Below are positions 39,171-50,000 of a stretch of 64,000 nt of DNA, one piece after another. The notes beneath the pieces were generated by a model. The model searched no databases and had not been told where the DNA came from. It worked only from the letters and a program-made list of their open reading frames with translations. The DNA comes from Bifidobacteriaceae bacterium UBA2724 (lineage in GTDB: Bacteria > Actinomycetota > Actinomycetes > Actinomycetales > Bifidobacteriaceae). Position 1 is the stretch's first letter, and the number at the start of each line of letters is the position of its first letter. Made by a program: the position numbers and the translations under genes. The stretch is from the NCBI GenBank assembly GCA_002353815.1, contig DEKK01000006.1, forward strand, positions 124,001-188,000, given 5' to 3'.

Positions 39171-39187
39171 GCCGTTTCAAAAACGGC
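39171..39187. terminator. Small hairpin between bioY and birA
   Basis: GCCGTTT (39171-39177) and AAACGGC (39181-39187) form a perfect 7-base stem with a 3-base loop in the divergent gap between the two inverted repeats. Its role is unclear. Confidence 0.4.
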
Positions 39188-39235
39188 TTTATTCCAACAT
39201 TTCTCAAATCATAAAAGAGAGCGCTGTGGTTTTGT

Positions 39236-39253
39236 TTTGTATAAAGCTACAAG
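39236..39253. promoter_or_regulatory. Inverted repeat, candidate operator for birA
   Basis: TTTGTA-TAAAGC-TACAAG has the same form as the repeat near bioY: five of six base pairs and the same 6-base spacer. It lies 74 bases before the birA start. A TATAAA (39240-39245) inside it could be the birA -10. Confidence 0.6.
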
Positions 39254-39326
39254 ATTGCCGTGTGATTTTTGTTGTTCGGAAAGTCGAAATGCCGGTGGCC
39301 GAAGCGTAGGTTGTGGGAGCGTGCAC

Positions 39327-40370
39327 ATGGAGAATGACTTGGTGATGCCGGAACTGGCATCGGTGGATGCGCTGACCGTGGTGCGGTCGACGGGGTCCAC
39401 CAACACGCTCGCGCGGGAGCTGTATGGCCCTGCGTCGGCGAACCGCGGGCTGCGGCTGGTGCTTGCCGACAAGCAGACCGGCGGGCGCGGGCGGCTCGGC
39501 AGGCCGTGGACGAGCGGCGTGCGCACATCGTTCCTGAGCTCCTATGCGGCCGACGTCCCCGCGTGGCTGGCATGCGGCGGCATGGCTGGCTGGCTCACGC
39601 TGGGCGCGGGCGTTGCGGTCGTCGAGACGCTGCGCGACGTGGTCCATGACGACGGCCACATCGCTATGAAATGGCCCAACGATGTGTATTGGGACGACTG
39701 CAAGCTCGGAGGCATCCTGACCGAGCTCGCCGGGATCCGCCCGGGGGACGGCGCGGCTGCCTCGGCAGCCTCGGATACTCAATCCACGGTTGCGGACGCC
39801 GCGGGCATGGCACCTGCCGACGCCGTCGGTTCCACGGCGGTCGTGATCTTCGGCATCGGCATAAATCTGTTCCTCGGCCCCGAGAACCTGCCGACGCCGA
39901 TTTCGACGTCGCTGCACCTGCATGTGCGTGACATCCCGGATTTCGACACGCTGCGGCTGCGCCTCGCCGATGGCATCGCGCGGCGTCTGCGCGATGTGGT
40001 GCGGACGCTGGAAACCGATCCTGACGCACAGTCGTCGGGGCTTCTGCGGCGCGCGACGGAGCTCGGTTGCGTCGCCGGACGTCGCGTCCGTGTCACGCTT
40101 CCCGATGGCACGTCCCGCACCGGCGTGGCACGGGGCATCGCCGCCGACGGCGGTCTCGACGTGGGATGCGACGAGGGCGGGGAGCTTTATGTGCGTGCGG
40201 CGGACGTGGGGCTGCTGCCCGGGCTTGCCGGGGCTGCGGGCACCGCGACGGGAGCGCCGGATGCGCTGGCCGGCTCGACGATTCGATTGGAACCATGCAA
40301 CGCACAGGCCGCGCCAGCGGAGGCACAGGCCGCCGGACCGGCGGGCCCGGAGGCCGGCAGCGCGTCATGA
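39327..40370 (+). CDS. birA: Biotin--[acetyl-CoA-carboxylase] ligase
   Basis: Biotin protein ligase, which makes biotinyl-AMP and attaches biotin to the lysine of BCCP. From the ATG at 39327 it has 347 residues. The catalytic loop GRGRLGRPW and the motif MKWPNDVYWDDCKLGGILTE are clear. There is no N-terminal helix-turn-helix, so unlike E. coli BirA it should not act as a repressor. A small C-terminal SH3-like domain (VAGRRVRVTLPDGTSRTGVA) is followed by an Ala/Gly-rich tail. A Gly/Ala-rich insert after GIRPGDGAA is also unusual. Upstream reading to 39087 lacks domains. The target, the BCCP domain of AccC, is encoded by the next gene. Confidence 0.93.
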   Translation: MENDLVMPELASVDALTVVRSTGSTNTLARELYGPASANRGLRLVLADKQTGGRGRLGRPWTSGVRTSFLSSYAADVPAWLACGGMAGWLTLGAGVAVVETLRDVVHDDGHIAMKWPNDVYWDDCKLGGILTELAGIRPGDGAAASAASDTQSTVADAAGMAPADAVGSTAVVIFGIGINLFLGPENLPTPISTSLHLHVRDIPDFDTLRLRLADGIARRLRDVVRTLETDPDAQSSGLLRRATELGCVAGRRVRVTLPDGTSRTGVARGIAADGGLDVGCDEGGELYVRAADVGLLPGLAGAAGTATGAPDALAGSTIRLEPCNAQAAPAEAQAAGPAGPEAGSAS

Positions 40371-40438
40371 CGCAGACGGACCGGGGCGGGCGGCTGGCCC
40401 CTGGGACATGCATGGACGAATGGGAACGGAGGAACCAC

Positions 40439-42328
40439 ATGAAGAAGCTGCTGATAGCGAATCGCGGGGAAATCGCCCTGCGCGTCATCCGCACGGCGCG
40501 CGAAATGGGCATCGCCACGGTCGCCGTGTATTCGGAATCCGACCGGGATTCGCCGTTCGCGCAGGCGGCGGACGAAGCCTATCGTCTGCCGGGCGACACA
40601 TACGCCGAGACATATCTCAACGGCGACCTCATCATCGATGTCGCGCGCCGCGCCAAGGCCGACGCCATCCATCCCGGATACGGGTTCCTGTCGGAGGTCC
40701 CGCAGTTCGCGCAGGCGGTGCTTGACGCCGGACTGACCTGGGTGGGGCCGCGCCCCGGGGTGCTCGTCGATCTGGGCGACAAAATCACCGCCCGGCGTTT
40801 CGCCGAACGCGCCGACGTGCCGCCGGTCCCGGGCATCTCGGAGCCGGTGACCGAGATCGGCACGCTGCTCAGGTTCGCGCATGACTACGGGTATCCCGTC
40901 ATGCTCAAACGCACGGACGGCGGTGGAGGGCACGGCATCACCGTCGTGCGCGACGACGACGCCATGCGGTCGTTCTTCATGAGCCATGACGCGCTGGAGG
41001 GCGGCGACCTCGACAAGTACTTCGTCGAGAAATTCGTCTCGCAGTCGCGTCACGTCGAGACGCAATGCGGCAGGGATTCGCACGGCAACTTCACGGTGTA
41101 TTCGACCCGCGACTGCTCTGTGCAGCGCCGCAACCAGAAACTCATCGAAGAGGCGCCGGCGCCGTTCCTCACCGACAAGGAGAACGCACGCCTGACCACG
41201 TATTCGCGTCGCCTGTTCGAGGCCGCGAACTACGTGGGGCTGGGCACGTGCGAGTTCATGCTCACGCCCACCGCCGACATCTACTTCCTCGAGGTCAACC
41301 CGCGCCTGCAGGTCGAGCACACCGTGAGCGAAGAAGTGTGCGGCATCGACCTCGTGCGCGAGCAGCTCGCCATCGCACAGGGCGGCGTCCTCACCCAGGC
41401 GCCGGAGCCGCGCGGGCACAGCTTCGAGCTGCGCATCACCAGCGAGAACCCCGAGACGAACCTCGCCCCGGGGTCGGGCACCATCGAAAGCATCCACTTC
41501 CCTTCGGGGCCGGGGATCCGCGTGGACTTCGGCGTCACGCAGGGAAGCGTCATCTCGCCGAAATTCGACTCCATGATGGGCAAGATCATCGTGACGGCCC
41601 AGGACCGTCCCGCCGCCATCGCCCGCGTGCTCAGGGCGCTTGGCGAATTCAGGCTCGACGGCGTGCCCACGCCCTGCCCTCTGTTCGACAAGGTGTTCCG
41701 CGACCCCGATTTCGTCGGCGACGGGCGCGATTTCTCAGTCACCACCAAGTGGCTGGAACGCAAGTACCTCACCAAGGAGCCGGTCAGCTCCAAGGCGGGG
41801 CAGCCTGCGTCTCTCAGCGCGGCCATCAACGCCGGCGACGCGGAGCCGAGGCGCTCGCGCGAATCGTTCGTCTTCGAGGTCAACGACAAACGCGTGCAGG
41901 TGACGATCCCCGACGAGTTCATCGGGGTCCTCGGCGCCCGCGGACACGGAGGACGCAGCCGCGTGCAGCCGCTGCGCGGCGCGGGCACCCAGGCGGTCGC
42001 CAGGCAGCATGACGGCGCCGGGTTCCGTGACGGCAACATCTGCTCTCCGATGCAGGCCGTCGTGACGCGCGTCAACGTGGCCGTCGGCACCCACGTGGAC
42101 AAGGGCGACCTTTTGGTCGTGCTCGAATCCATGAAGATGGAGAACTATGTGTACGCGCCGACGGCGGGCACGGTCACCGACATCGTGGTGGGGCCTGCGG
42201 ACGGCGTCGAGGCGGGCGATCCGCTCGTTTCGATCGACGTGGACGCGGCGTCCCGGCGCGGCGCCGCGGCGCAGGGGAGCCCCGTGGGAAGCGCCGCAGG
42301 GCACCAGGGAAGAGAGGACAGCGAATGA
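40439..42328 (+). CDS. accC: Acyl-CoA carboxylase biotin carboxylase/BCCP fusion
   Basis: The alpha subunit of an acyl-CoA carboxylase: biotin carboxylase plus biotin carrier domain in one chain. From the ATG at 40439, with GGAGG upstream, it has 629 residues. The start MKKLLIANRGEIALRVIRTA is typical, as are the ATP-grasp segments MLKRTDGGGGHGITVVRDDD and FLEVNPRLQVEHTVSEEV. The biotin site is Lys566 in ESMKMEN, near the C-terminus. It overlaps accD by 4 bases, so the two subunits are made together. It should supply malonyl-CoA for the fatty acid synthase encoded downstream. Confidence 0.96.
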   Translation: MKKLLIANRGEIALRVIRTAREMGIATVAVYSESDRDSPFAQAADEAYRLPGDTYAETYLNGDLIIDVARRAKADAIHPGYGFLSEVPQFAQAVLDAGLTWVGPRPGVLVDLGDKITARRFAERADVPPVPGISEPVTEIGTLLRFAHDYGYPVMLKRTDGGGGHGITVVRDDDAMRSFFMSHDALEGGDLDKYFVEKFVSQSRHVETQCGRDSHGNFTVYSTRDCSVQRRNQKLIEEAPAPFLTDKENARLTTYSRRLFEAANYVGLGTCEFMLTPTADIYFLEVNPRLQVEHTVSEEVCGIDLVREQLAIAQGGVLTQAPEPRGHSFELRITSENPETNLAPGSGTIESIHFPSGPGIRVDFGVTQGSVISPKFDSMMGKIIVTAQDRPAAIARVLRALGEFRLDGVPTPCPLFDKVFRDPDFVGDGRDFSVTTKWLERKYLTKEPVSSKAGQPASLSAAINAGDAEPRRSRESFVFEVNDKRVQVTIPDEFIGVLGARGHGGRSRVQPLRGAGTQAVARQHDGAGFRDGNICSPMQAVVTRVNVAVGTHVDKGDLLVVLESMKMENYVYAPTAGTVTDIVVGPADGVEAGDPLVSIDVDAASRRGAAAQGSPVGSAAGHQGREDSE

Positions 42329-43989
42329 CGTCCGTTATCGACACAGCCATCGGCACGCCGGTGGAGCTCGGCCGCGACAGGGCCGACGGCGACATGCACA
42401 TCCCGGAGCCGGCGTCGCCGGGCGCCTACGGCGGCGTGCGGCGACAGCCCATGCGCAAGGACCTGGAGCGCGCGGCGCAGCTCGCACGCACCGCCGAGGA
42501 CCATGCGCGGGAACGTCAGCATCCCAAGAACAAACTCACCGCGCGCGAACGCCTCGACCTGCTGTTCGACACCGGCACGTTCCAGGAGATCGGCCGTTTC
42601 AGCGGCGGGAACATCAACAAAGGCGTCCCCGGCGCCGCCGTCATCACGGGGTTCGGCCAGGTGTGGGGCCGCACGGTCGCCGTGTACGCCCAGGATTTCT
42701 CGGTCAAGGGCGGTTCGATGGGCGTGGCCGAGGGCGACAAGATCTGCCATCTCATGGACATGGCCATCGAACTCAAAGTGCCGATCGTGGCGATTGTCGA
42801 TTCCGGCGGTGCGCGCATCCAGGAGGGCGTCGCCGCCCTGACGCAGTACGGGCGCATCTTCCGCAAGACATGCGAGGCATCGGGCCTGGTGCCGCAGATC
42901 TCGCTCATCCTCGGTCCCTGCGCGGGCGGCGCCGTGTATTGCCCGGCCCTCACCGACTTCATCATCATGACCAAGGAGAACTCGTACATGTTCGTCACCG
43001 GCCCCGACGTGGTCAAGGCGGCGACGGGCGAGAAAATCTCGATGGAGGACCTCGGCGGTGGCTCCGTGCACAACACGGTGAGCGGCGTGGCGCATTATCT
43101 CGGCGAGGACGAGAACGACGCCATCGACTACGCGCGCACCGTGCTGGCGTACCTGCCCGGCAGCAGCGACTCCATGCCGCCCGCCTACGCGTATGCCAAC
43201 GGGCACGCCGAGGAGGTCGCCGCGCGGCGCATCGGCACCATCATCCCCGCCAACGACCGGCAGCCGTACGACGTGTGCGACGTGATCCGCTGCGTCACCG
43301 ACTACGGCGAGTTCGTGCAGGTGCAGGAGCTTTACGCACAGTCGGCGGTCGTGGGGTTCGGGTGCATCGCGGGGAACCCCGTGGGCATCGTCGCCAACCA
43401 GCCGTGCGTCCTCGCGGGAAGCCTGGACGTCGATTCCTCCGAGAAGGTCGCGCGTTTCGTGCGGCTGTGCGACGCCTTCAACCTCCCGGTCGTCACGTTC
43501 GTGGACGTGCCCGGATACAAACCGGGCAGCGACCAGGAGCACGCGGGCATCATCCGGCGCGGCGCCAAGGTCATCTACGCCTATGCGAACGCGCAGGTGC
43601 CGATGGTCACGATCATCCTGCGCAAGGCGTTCGGCGGCGCATACATCGTCATGGGCTCCAAGGCGATCGGCGCGGATTACAACTTCGCCTGGCCCGATTC
43701 CCAGATCGCCGTGCTCGGCGCGCAAGGGGCGGTGAACATCATCCACCGCAAGGAGCTGCGCAAGGCGCGCGAGCACGGCGAGAAGGCCGAGGAAGAGCTT
43801 CGCGCCGAGCTCGTGGCCGAGTACGAGGCCACGACGGTGAATGCGAACCTGTCGCTGGAAATGGGGCAGGTGGACGCGATGATCGACCCGGAGCAGACGC
43901 GCGAGGTGATCGTCCGGTCGCTCGCCACGCTGCGCACCAAGAAACACCGCAGGCTCACGACCAAGCACCACGGCAACCAGCCCATGTGA
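42325..43989 (+). CDS. accD: Acyl-CoA carboxylase carboxyltransferase subunit
   Basis: The beta (carboxyltransferase) subunit that passes the carboxyl group from biotin to acetyl-CoA (and perhaps propionyl-CoA). It has 554 residues of the PccB/AccD type with both crotonase-like halves. The motifs NKLTARERLDLLFDTGTFQE, VDSGGARIQEGVAAL and FVDVPGYKPGSDQEHAGIIR are clear. No zinc finger is present, unlike E. coli AccD. A short gap with a GC-rich hairpin (43997-44028) separates it from fas. Confidence 0.96.
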   Translation: MTSVIDTAIGTPVELGRDRADGDMHIPEPASPGAYGGVRRQPMRKDLERAAQLARTAEDHARERQHPKNKLTARERLDLLFDTGTFQEIGRFSGGNINKGVPGAAVITGFGQVWGRTVAVYAQDFSVKGGSMGVAEGDKICHLMDMAIELKVPIVAIVDSGGARIQEGVAALTQYGRIFRKTCEASGLVPQISLILGPCAGGAVYCPALTDFIIMTKENSYMFVTGPDVVKAATGEKISMEDLGGGSVHNTVSGVAHYLGEDENDAIDYARTVLAYLPGSSDSMPPAYAYANGHAEEVAARRIGTIIPANDRQPYDVCDVIRCVTDYGEFVQVQELYAQSAVVGFGCIAGNPVGIVANQPCVLAGSLDVDSSEKVARFVRLCDAFNLPVVTFVDVPGYKPGSDQEHAGIIRRGAKVIYAYANAQVPMVTIILRKAFGGAYIVMGSKAIGADYNFAWPDSQIAVLGAQGAVNIIHRKELRKAREHGEKAEEELRAELVAEYEATTVNANLSLEMGQVDAMIDPEQTREVIVRSLATLRTKKHRRLTTKHHGNQPM

Positions 43990-44083
43990 CCCGCCGTCGC
44001 GACGCGGGGAGCGCAATCCCCGTCGCGAGTCCAATGCGAACCCCAGCATGAACCCAGTACGAACCCATACAAAGAGAGACATC

Positions 44084-47000
44084 ATGACATCACGATTCGT
44101 TGACACCCTCACCACGGCGCCCGTCGTCATCACCTTCGCCGGGCAGTCCACCCCGTGGACCACGGCGCTCCACCAGCTAGCCGTGCAGCCCTCGGTCATG
44201 CACACGCTGCACGCCGTGGACGACCGCGCGCGCCGCAGGCTCGCGCCCGTGGCCGCGCAGCTGCTCGCCATCACCGGAGGCGACGACGACCCGTTCGCCC
44301 ATGCCAAGGACGCCCCCGTGCTGGGACGTGACGCGGCCGCGCAGCTGAGCGTGCCTGGCATCGCGCTCGCTCAGCTCGGCGCCGTGCTCGACGCGCGCGA
44401 GCTGGGGCTCGACCTCACGTCCATCGCCCCGGTCGCCGTGCTCGGCCATTCCCAGGGCGTGCTCGCGGCCGACATCGCGGCGGCGGTGCAGTCGCTCAGC
44501 GACCCGGGCGAACGCGAGGACGCCGTGGTGACCGTGCTCGCCATCGCCCGTCTCATCGGCGCGGCCGGCGCGCGGCGCGCCCGCGAGCTCGGTATCGGAT
44601 CCGAACCCGGCACCTCGCCGATGGTCGCGCTGGGCGGAGCCACGCGCGCACAGGTCGATGCATTGATCTCGCGTATCGCCGCCCCGCGCGGACCCGTGAC
44701 CGTGGGTGTCAAGAACTCGGTGACCAGCTACGTGGTGTGCGGGCATCCGGCGGACCTGGCCGACCTCGTGCGCCAGGCCGCGAAGGAAACCGCGCGCGAG
44801 AAGAAGATGCGCGAGGCGAAGGCGCGCGGAGGCAGTGTGTTCGACCCAACGGTGGACTACCTCGAGGTCACGGTGCCCTTCCACAGCCCCATGATGGCGC
44901 AGGCCGTCGAATGGGTGGGGCAGTGGGCCGCCGAATGCGGCATCGACGCCGGATACGCCCGCAGACTCGCCGCCCAGGTGCTCACCGACCCCGTGGACTG
45001 GGACGCGCAGGTACGTGGGACACTCGAGGCAACCGATGCGCGCTCCCTGTGGTTCGTCGACTTCGGACCGGGCCAGACGGCGGCCAAGCTCACGACCGCC
45101 ATCGCCAACGGTTCCGGCGCGGGCGTGGTGAGCCTCGCGTCCGCGGCCGACCGCGTCACCGTGATCGGCGGCACGACGGAACCCACGCGCCTGGCCGATT
45201 GGGGCGTGTATGCGCCGCGCGTTGTGCGCACAGCCGACGGCAGGGAGCGCGTGAGCACCGCGTTCTCGCGTCTCACCGGCAAATCCCCGGTGATGCTCGC
45301 CGGCATGACGCCCACCACCGTCGACCCCGAGATCGTAGCCGCGGCGGCGAACGCCGGGTACTGGGCCGAGCTCGCCGGCGGCGGCCAGGTGACCGAGCGG
45401 ATCTTCACCGAGCACATGGACCGTCTGGATTCCCTGCTTGACGACGGCGCCACCGTGGAGTTCAACTCCATGTTCATGGACCGCTACCTGTGGAACCTGC
45501 AGTTCGGCTCCACACGGCTCGTGCCGAAGCGCCGCGCGGCGGGGTCCGCCATCGACGGCGTCGTGGTGTCGGCGGGAATCCCCGAACGCGACGAAGCCGT
45601 GGAGCTGGTCCGCACGCTCATCGCCGACGGAATCCCGTACGTGGCGTTCAAACCCGGCACCGTGCGCCAGATCGAGCAGGTGCTCGCCATCGCCGACGCC
45701 CTGGCCGGCGCTGATAACGACGGCGTTGATAACGACGGCGCTATCGAGAAGGCCGGCGCGTCTGCCACGATCCTCATGGAGGTCGAGGGCGGTTCCGCGG
45801 GCGGGCACCATTCGTGGGAAAGCCTCGACGACCTGCTCACCCGCACATATGCGCAGATCCGCGAACGCCGCAACGTCGTGCTTGTCGCCGGTGGCGGCAT
45901 CGGCGTGCCCGAACGCGCAGCCGACTACATCACCGGGCAGTGGGCTCGGGTCTACGGGCTTCCGGACATGCCGCTCGACGGCGTGCTCGTCGGCACTGCC
46001 GCGATGACCGCCAAAGAGGCCCACACGAGCCCGCAGGTCAAGCGGCTGCTCGTCGACACCCCCGGAATCGCCGGTGAGAAAGACGGCGACCCCTTCGCGC
46101 CGATGGGCGAGACGTGGGTCGCCTCCGGCGCCAGCCACGGCGGCATGACATCCGGCCTGTCGCACCTGCACGCCGACATCTACCAGATCGACAACGCCGC
46201 CGCCCGCGCCGACCGTCTCGCCGTGGAGGTCGAGAAACATCCCGAGATCCTCGACACCCGCCGCGATGACATCATCGAGGCGCTGAACGCCACGAGCAAG
46301 CCGTATTTCGGCGACCTTGCGACGATGAGCTACCAGCGGTGGGCGCAGCGCTTCGCCGAACTGAGCTACCCGTGGCGCGACCGCACCTATGCCGACAGGT
46401 TCCTGCACCTGCTCCACCGCATCGAAGCCCGTGTCAGCGAACAGGACGAAGGGCGGATCGCCAGTGTCTTCGCCGACGCCGACGCCGTGCTCGACGCCCC
46501 GGAGGCGCTCAAACGACTCGCCGAGGCATACCCGCAGGCGGCGCGGATCACCGTGACGCCCACCGACGCCGCATGGTTCCCGACCCTGTGCCGCGAATAC
46601 CCCAAGCCCATGCCGTTCGTGCCCGTGCTCGACGCCGACCTGCTCAAGTGGTGGGCGCGCGACCAGCTGTGGCAGTCCGAGGACCCGCGGTATCCCGCCG
46701 ACAGCGTGCAGGTGATCCCCGGCCCCGTCTCCGTGGGCGGCATCACCACCGTCGACGAACCAGTGGCGGGCATCCTCGGACGCTTCGAGGACGCCTGCGT
46801 CGAGCGGATCGGCCGTGGCGGCGCCCAGGACGCGTTCGCCCTGCGTGGCGGCGCCGACGACGAGGAGCGCGCCATCCGCACGGCGCCGTCGCTGAGCTGG
46901 CTCGGCCACGTCATCGACAACCCGGCCTGCGGCACCGCTTCCGACGACCCCGACTACACGCTCGAACGCGTGGCGGACGGCGAGTGGGACCTGCACATCC

Positions 47001-50000
47001 ACCTCGACACCTACTGGGACGGCGTGCCGGGCGGAGACGCGATGCACGCGGTGCGCGACATCGTGTACCCGCTCCACATCGACGCCTCCCGTCCGTATCT
47101 CATGCCGTCCATCAGCCGCGACAGGCTGGAGCCTGCGATGCGAGCTCTGCTGGAATCCACGGCGGGCGTCGGCAACACCGCCATCACTGGCGACGCGATC
47201 GACTCCATGCCGGCGCAGGTCAGCGACGATGATCCGCAGCACCCGTACGGACACGTGGAGTCCGGCTATACGCTGAGCCCTACGCTGTTCGACGACCATG
47301 CGGCCGTCACCGCTGCCACGCTGCCCGCCGGGCTCAAGCCGGCGCGCGGAGTCGCGGACGCCCTCGTCGGACCGGCCTGGCCCGCCATCTACGCGGCAAT
47401 CGGCGGCATCGGCGACGGTGGCGCGCACGGCATGCCGGTCATCGAAGGCATGCTCAACATCGTGCACCTCGACCACACGATCCGCCTCCATGCCGACGCA
47501 CGTCGCCTGGCCGCGCTCGCGGGCCAGCGCATCGCCGTCACCGCATGGGCCGAAAGTCCGCGCCCGTCCGCCTCGGGCACCGTCATCACGGTGCATGTGC
47601 TCCATGCCGCCGCCGACGGATCGGCGCTCGCCGAGCAGACCGAACGCCTCGCCGTGCGCGGGCGCGCCACCGGCTCCGATCTGCCGCAGGACGCCCCGGC
47701 CTTCGCGGGCCGCGCGGATTCCATCCTCGCGACCCCGCGCCGTCTCATGCGCCGCGCCACGGTCACCGCGCCGTCCAACATGACGGCGTTCGCGCGCACG
47801 TCGGGCGATTTCAACCCCATCCACACCTCGCTCCGCGCCGCACGCCTGTCCGGGCTCGACGCCCCGATCGTGCACGGCATGTGGCTGTCCGCCGCCGCGC
47901 AGCACGTCGTGGAAGCCGCCGACGACAAAGGCAACGCCTGGCAGATCGAAGACTGGACGTACACGATGTACGGCATGGTGCGGCTCGGCGCGGCGATAGA
48001 CATCGCCGTGGAACGCGTGGGTCGCGTCAACGGCGGCTGGTGCGCGTTCGAAGTCACGTGCAAGTCCGGCGGCGAACTCGTCTCCCGCGCCACCGCCGTC
48101 GTGCGCGCGCCCGTCAGCGCTTACGTGTATCCGGGCCAGGGAATCCAGAAGAAAGGCATGGTGCTTGACGAACGCGCCAAGAGCCCCGCGGCCCGCGACG
48201 TGTGGGAACGCGCCGATGCCGTGACCCGCGACAGGCTCGGGTTCTCGATCCTCGCAATCGTGCGCGACAACCCGACCGACATCGTCGCCGGGGGAGTGCA
48301 CTACCACCATCCCGAGGGACTGCTCAATCTCACGCAGTTCACGCAGGTGGCGCTCGCGACCGTGGCATATGCGCAGACCGCGCGTCTGCGCGAGGCCGGC
48401 GCAGTCGTGGAAGGCGGGTATTTCGCCGGACATTCGCTGGGCGAATACGATGCGCTCAGCTCGTATGCCGGCATCATCCCGCTCGAAACCGAGCTTGTGC
48501 TCGTGTTCCACCGCGGGTCGACCATGCACCATCTCATCGAACGCGACGCCCAGGGCCGTTCGAACTACCGCATGGGCGCGCTGCGACCCAACCAGTTCGG
48601 CGTGGGCGACGACGGGGTGAAGGACTACGTGGCGCAGGTCGCCCGCGAATCCGGTGAGTTCCTCGAGATCGTCAACTACAACCTGGCGGGCGCGCAATAC
48701 GCTGTCGCCGGCACGGTCGCGGGACTCAACGCGCTGAAGGCCGACGCCAACCGCCGTGCCAGGGAGGCGGGCGGCAAGCCGGCGTTCATGTTCATCCCCG
48801 GCATCGACGTGCCGTTCCATTCCAGCAAGCTGCGCCGCGGCGTGCCGGAATTCCGCGACAAGCTCGACGCATTGCTGCCGCAGCACATCGACTACTCGCG
48901 TCTGGAGGGCCGCTACATTCCGAACCTCGTGGCGCGTCCGTTCGAGATGACCCGGGATTTCGCCCGCTCGATCCTCGACACCGTGCCGTCCACGCGCATC
49001 AAAGAGGCGCTGGACGACCCCGCGGTGTGGGATTCCTACGCCGCCGACGACCAGAAGCTGGGGCGTCTGCTCCTCACCGAGCTGCTGAGCTGGCAGTTCG
49101 CGTCCCCGGTGCGCTGGATCGAAACGCAGGACCTGCTGTTCACGCCGCGCGAGAAGGGCGGCCTTGGCGTGACGAACTACGTCGAGGTGGGCGTCGGGTC
49201 ATCCCCGACGTTGGCGAACCTGGGGGCCAAGACCCTGCGCATGCCGCGCTATGCCGGCAATGACGTGCGCGTGTTCAACGTGGGGCGCGATGAGGCGCGC
49301 GTCTACATGACGGATTCCGATCCGCTCGTGCCGGACGCGGAGTCCGATTCCGTGGCGACTTCGGTTGCTGCGCCGGCGCCTGCCGTCGCCACGCCGGCGC
49401 CTGCGGTTGCCGCTGCCGCGTCCCCCGCGCCGTCCGCAGTGCCTGCACCGTCCGCGGCTCCCGCGCCCGACATCGATTTCACCGCCGCCGACGCCATCGA
49501 GACGCTGCTCGCCTACAGCGGTAAAATCCGCGTCGACCAAATCGCACAGGATGACACGACCGACACCGTGACGAACGGCGTCTCGTCGCGCCGCAACCAG
49601 CTGCTCATGGACATCACGTCTGAGCTGGGCGTGCCGAGCGTCGAAGGCGCGGCCGAGGCGCCCGTCGCCAAGCTGCGCGGCCTCGTCACCTCCGCGGCCC
49701 CCGCATACAAGGCGTTCGGACCGGTGCTGGGCGCCGCGATCCGGGAATCCCTGCACACTTTGTTCGGTTCCGCCGGCATCAAGCCTGCCGCCATCGGCCA
49801 GCGCGTGTGCGATGCGTGGGGACTCGGCGGAGGATGGACGTCCGCCGTCACCGCGCAGATCCTGCTGGGCACGCGCGACGGCGCCAGCGCCCGCGGCGGC
49901 GACCTTGCGACGCTGCCCACCACGGCCGTGGGCAACGCGGCCGAAGCCGACGCGCTCATCGACGCCGCGGTCCAGCAGGTGGCACAGGCGCGTGGCGTGA

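Noticed and set aside
44177..48886. A 1569-codon open frame antisense to fas
   Set aside because: The fas reading has a complete set of catalytic motifs. The antisense frame is His/Arg/Val-rich with no domain and results from the GC-biased third codon positions.
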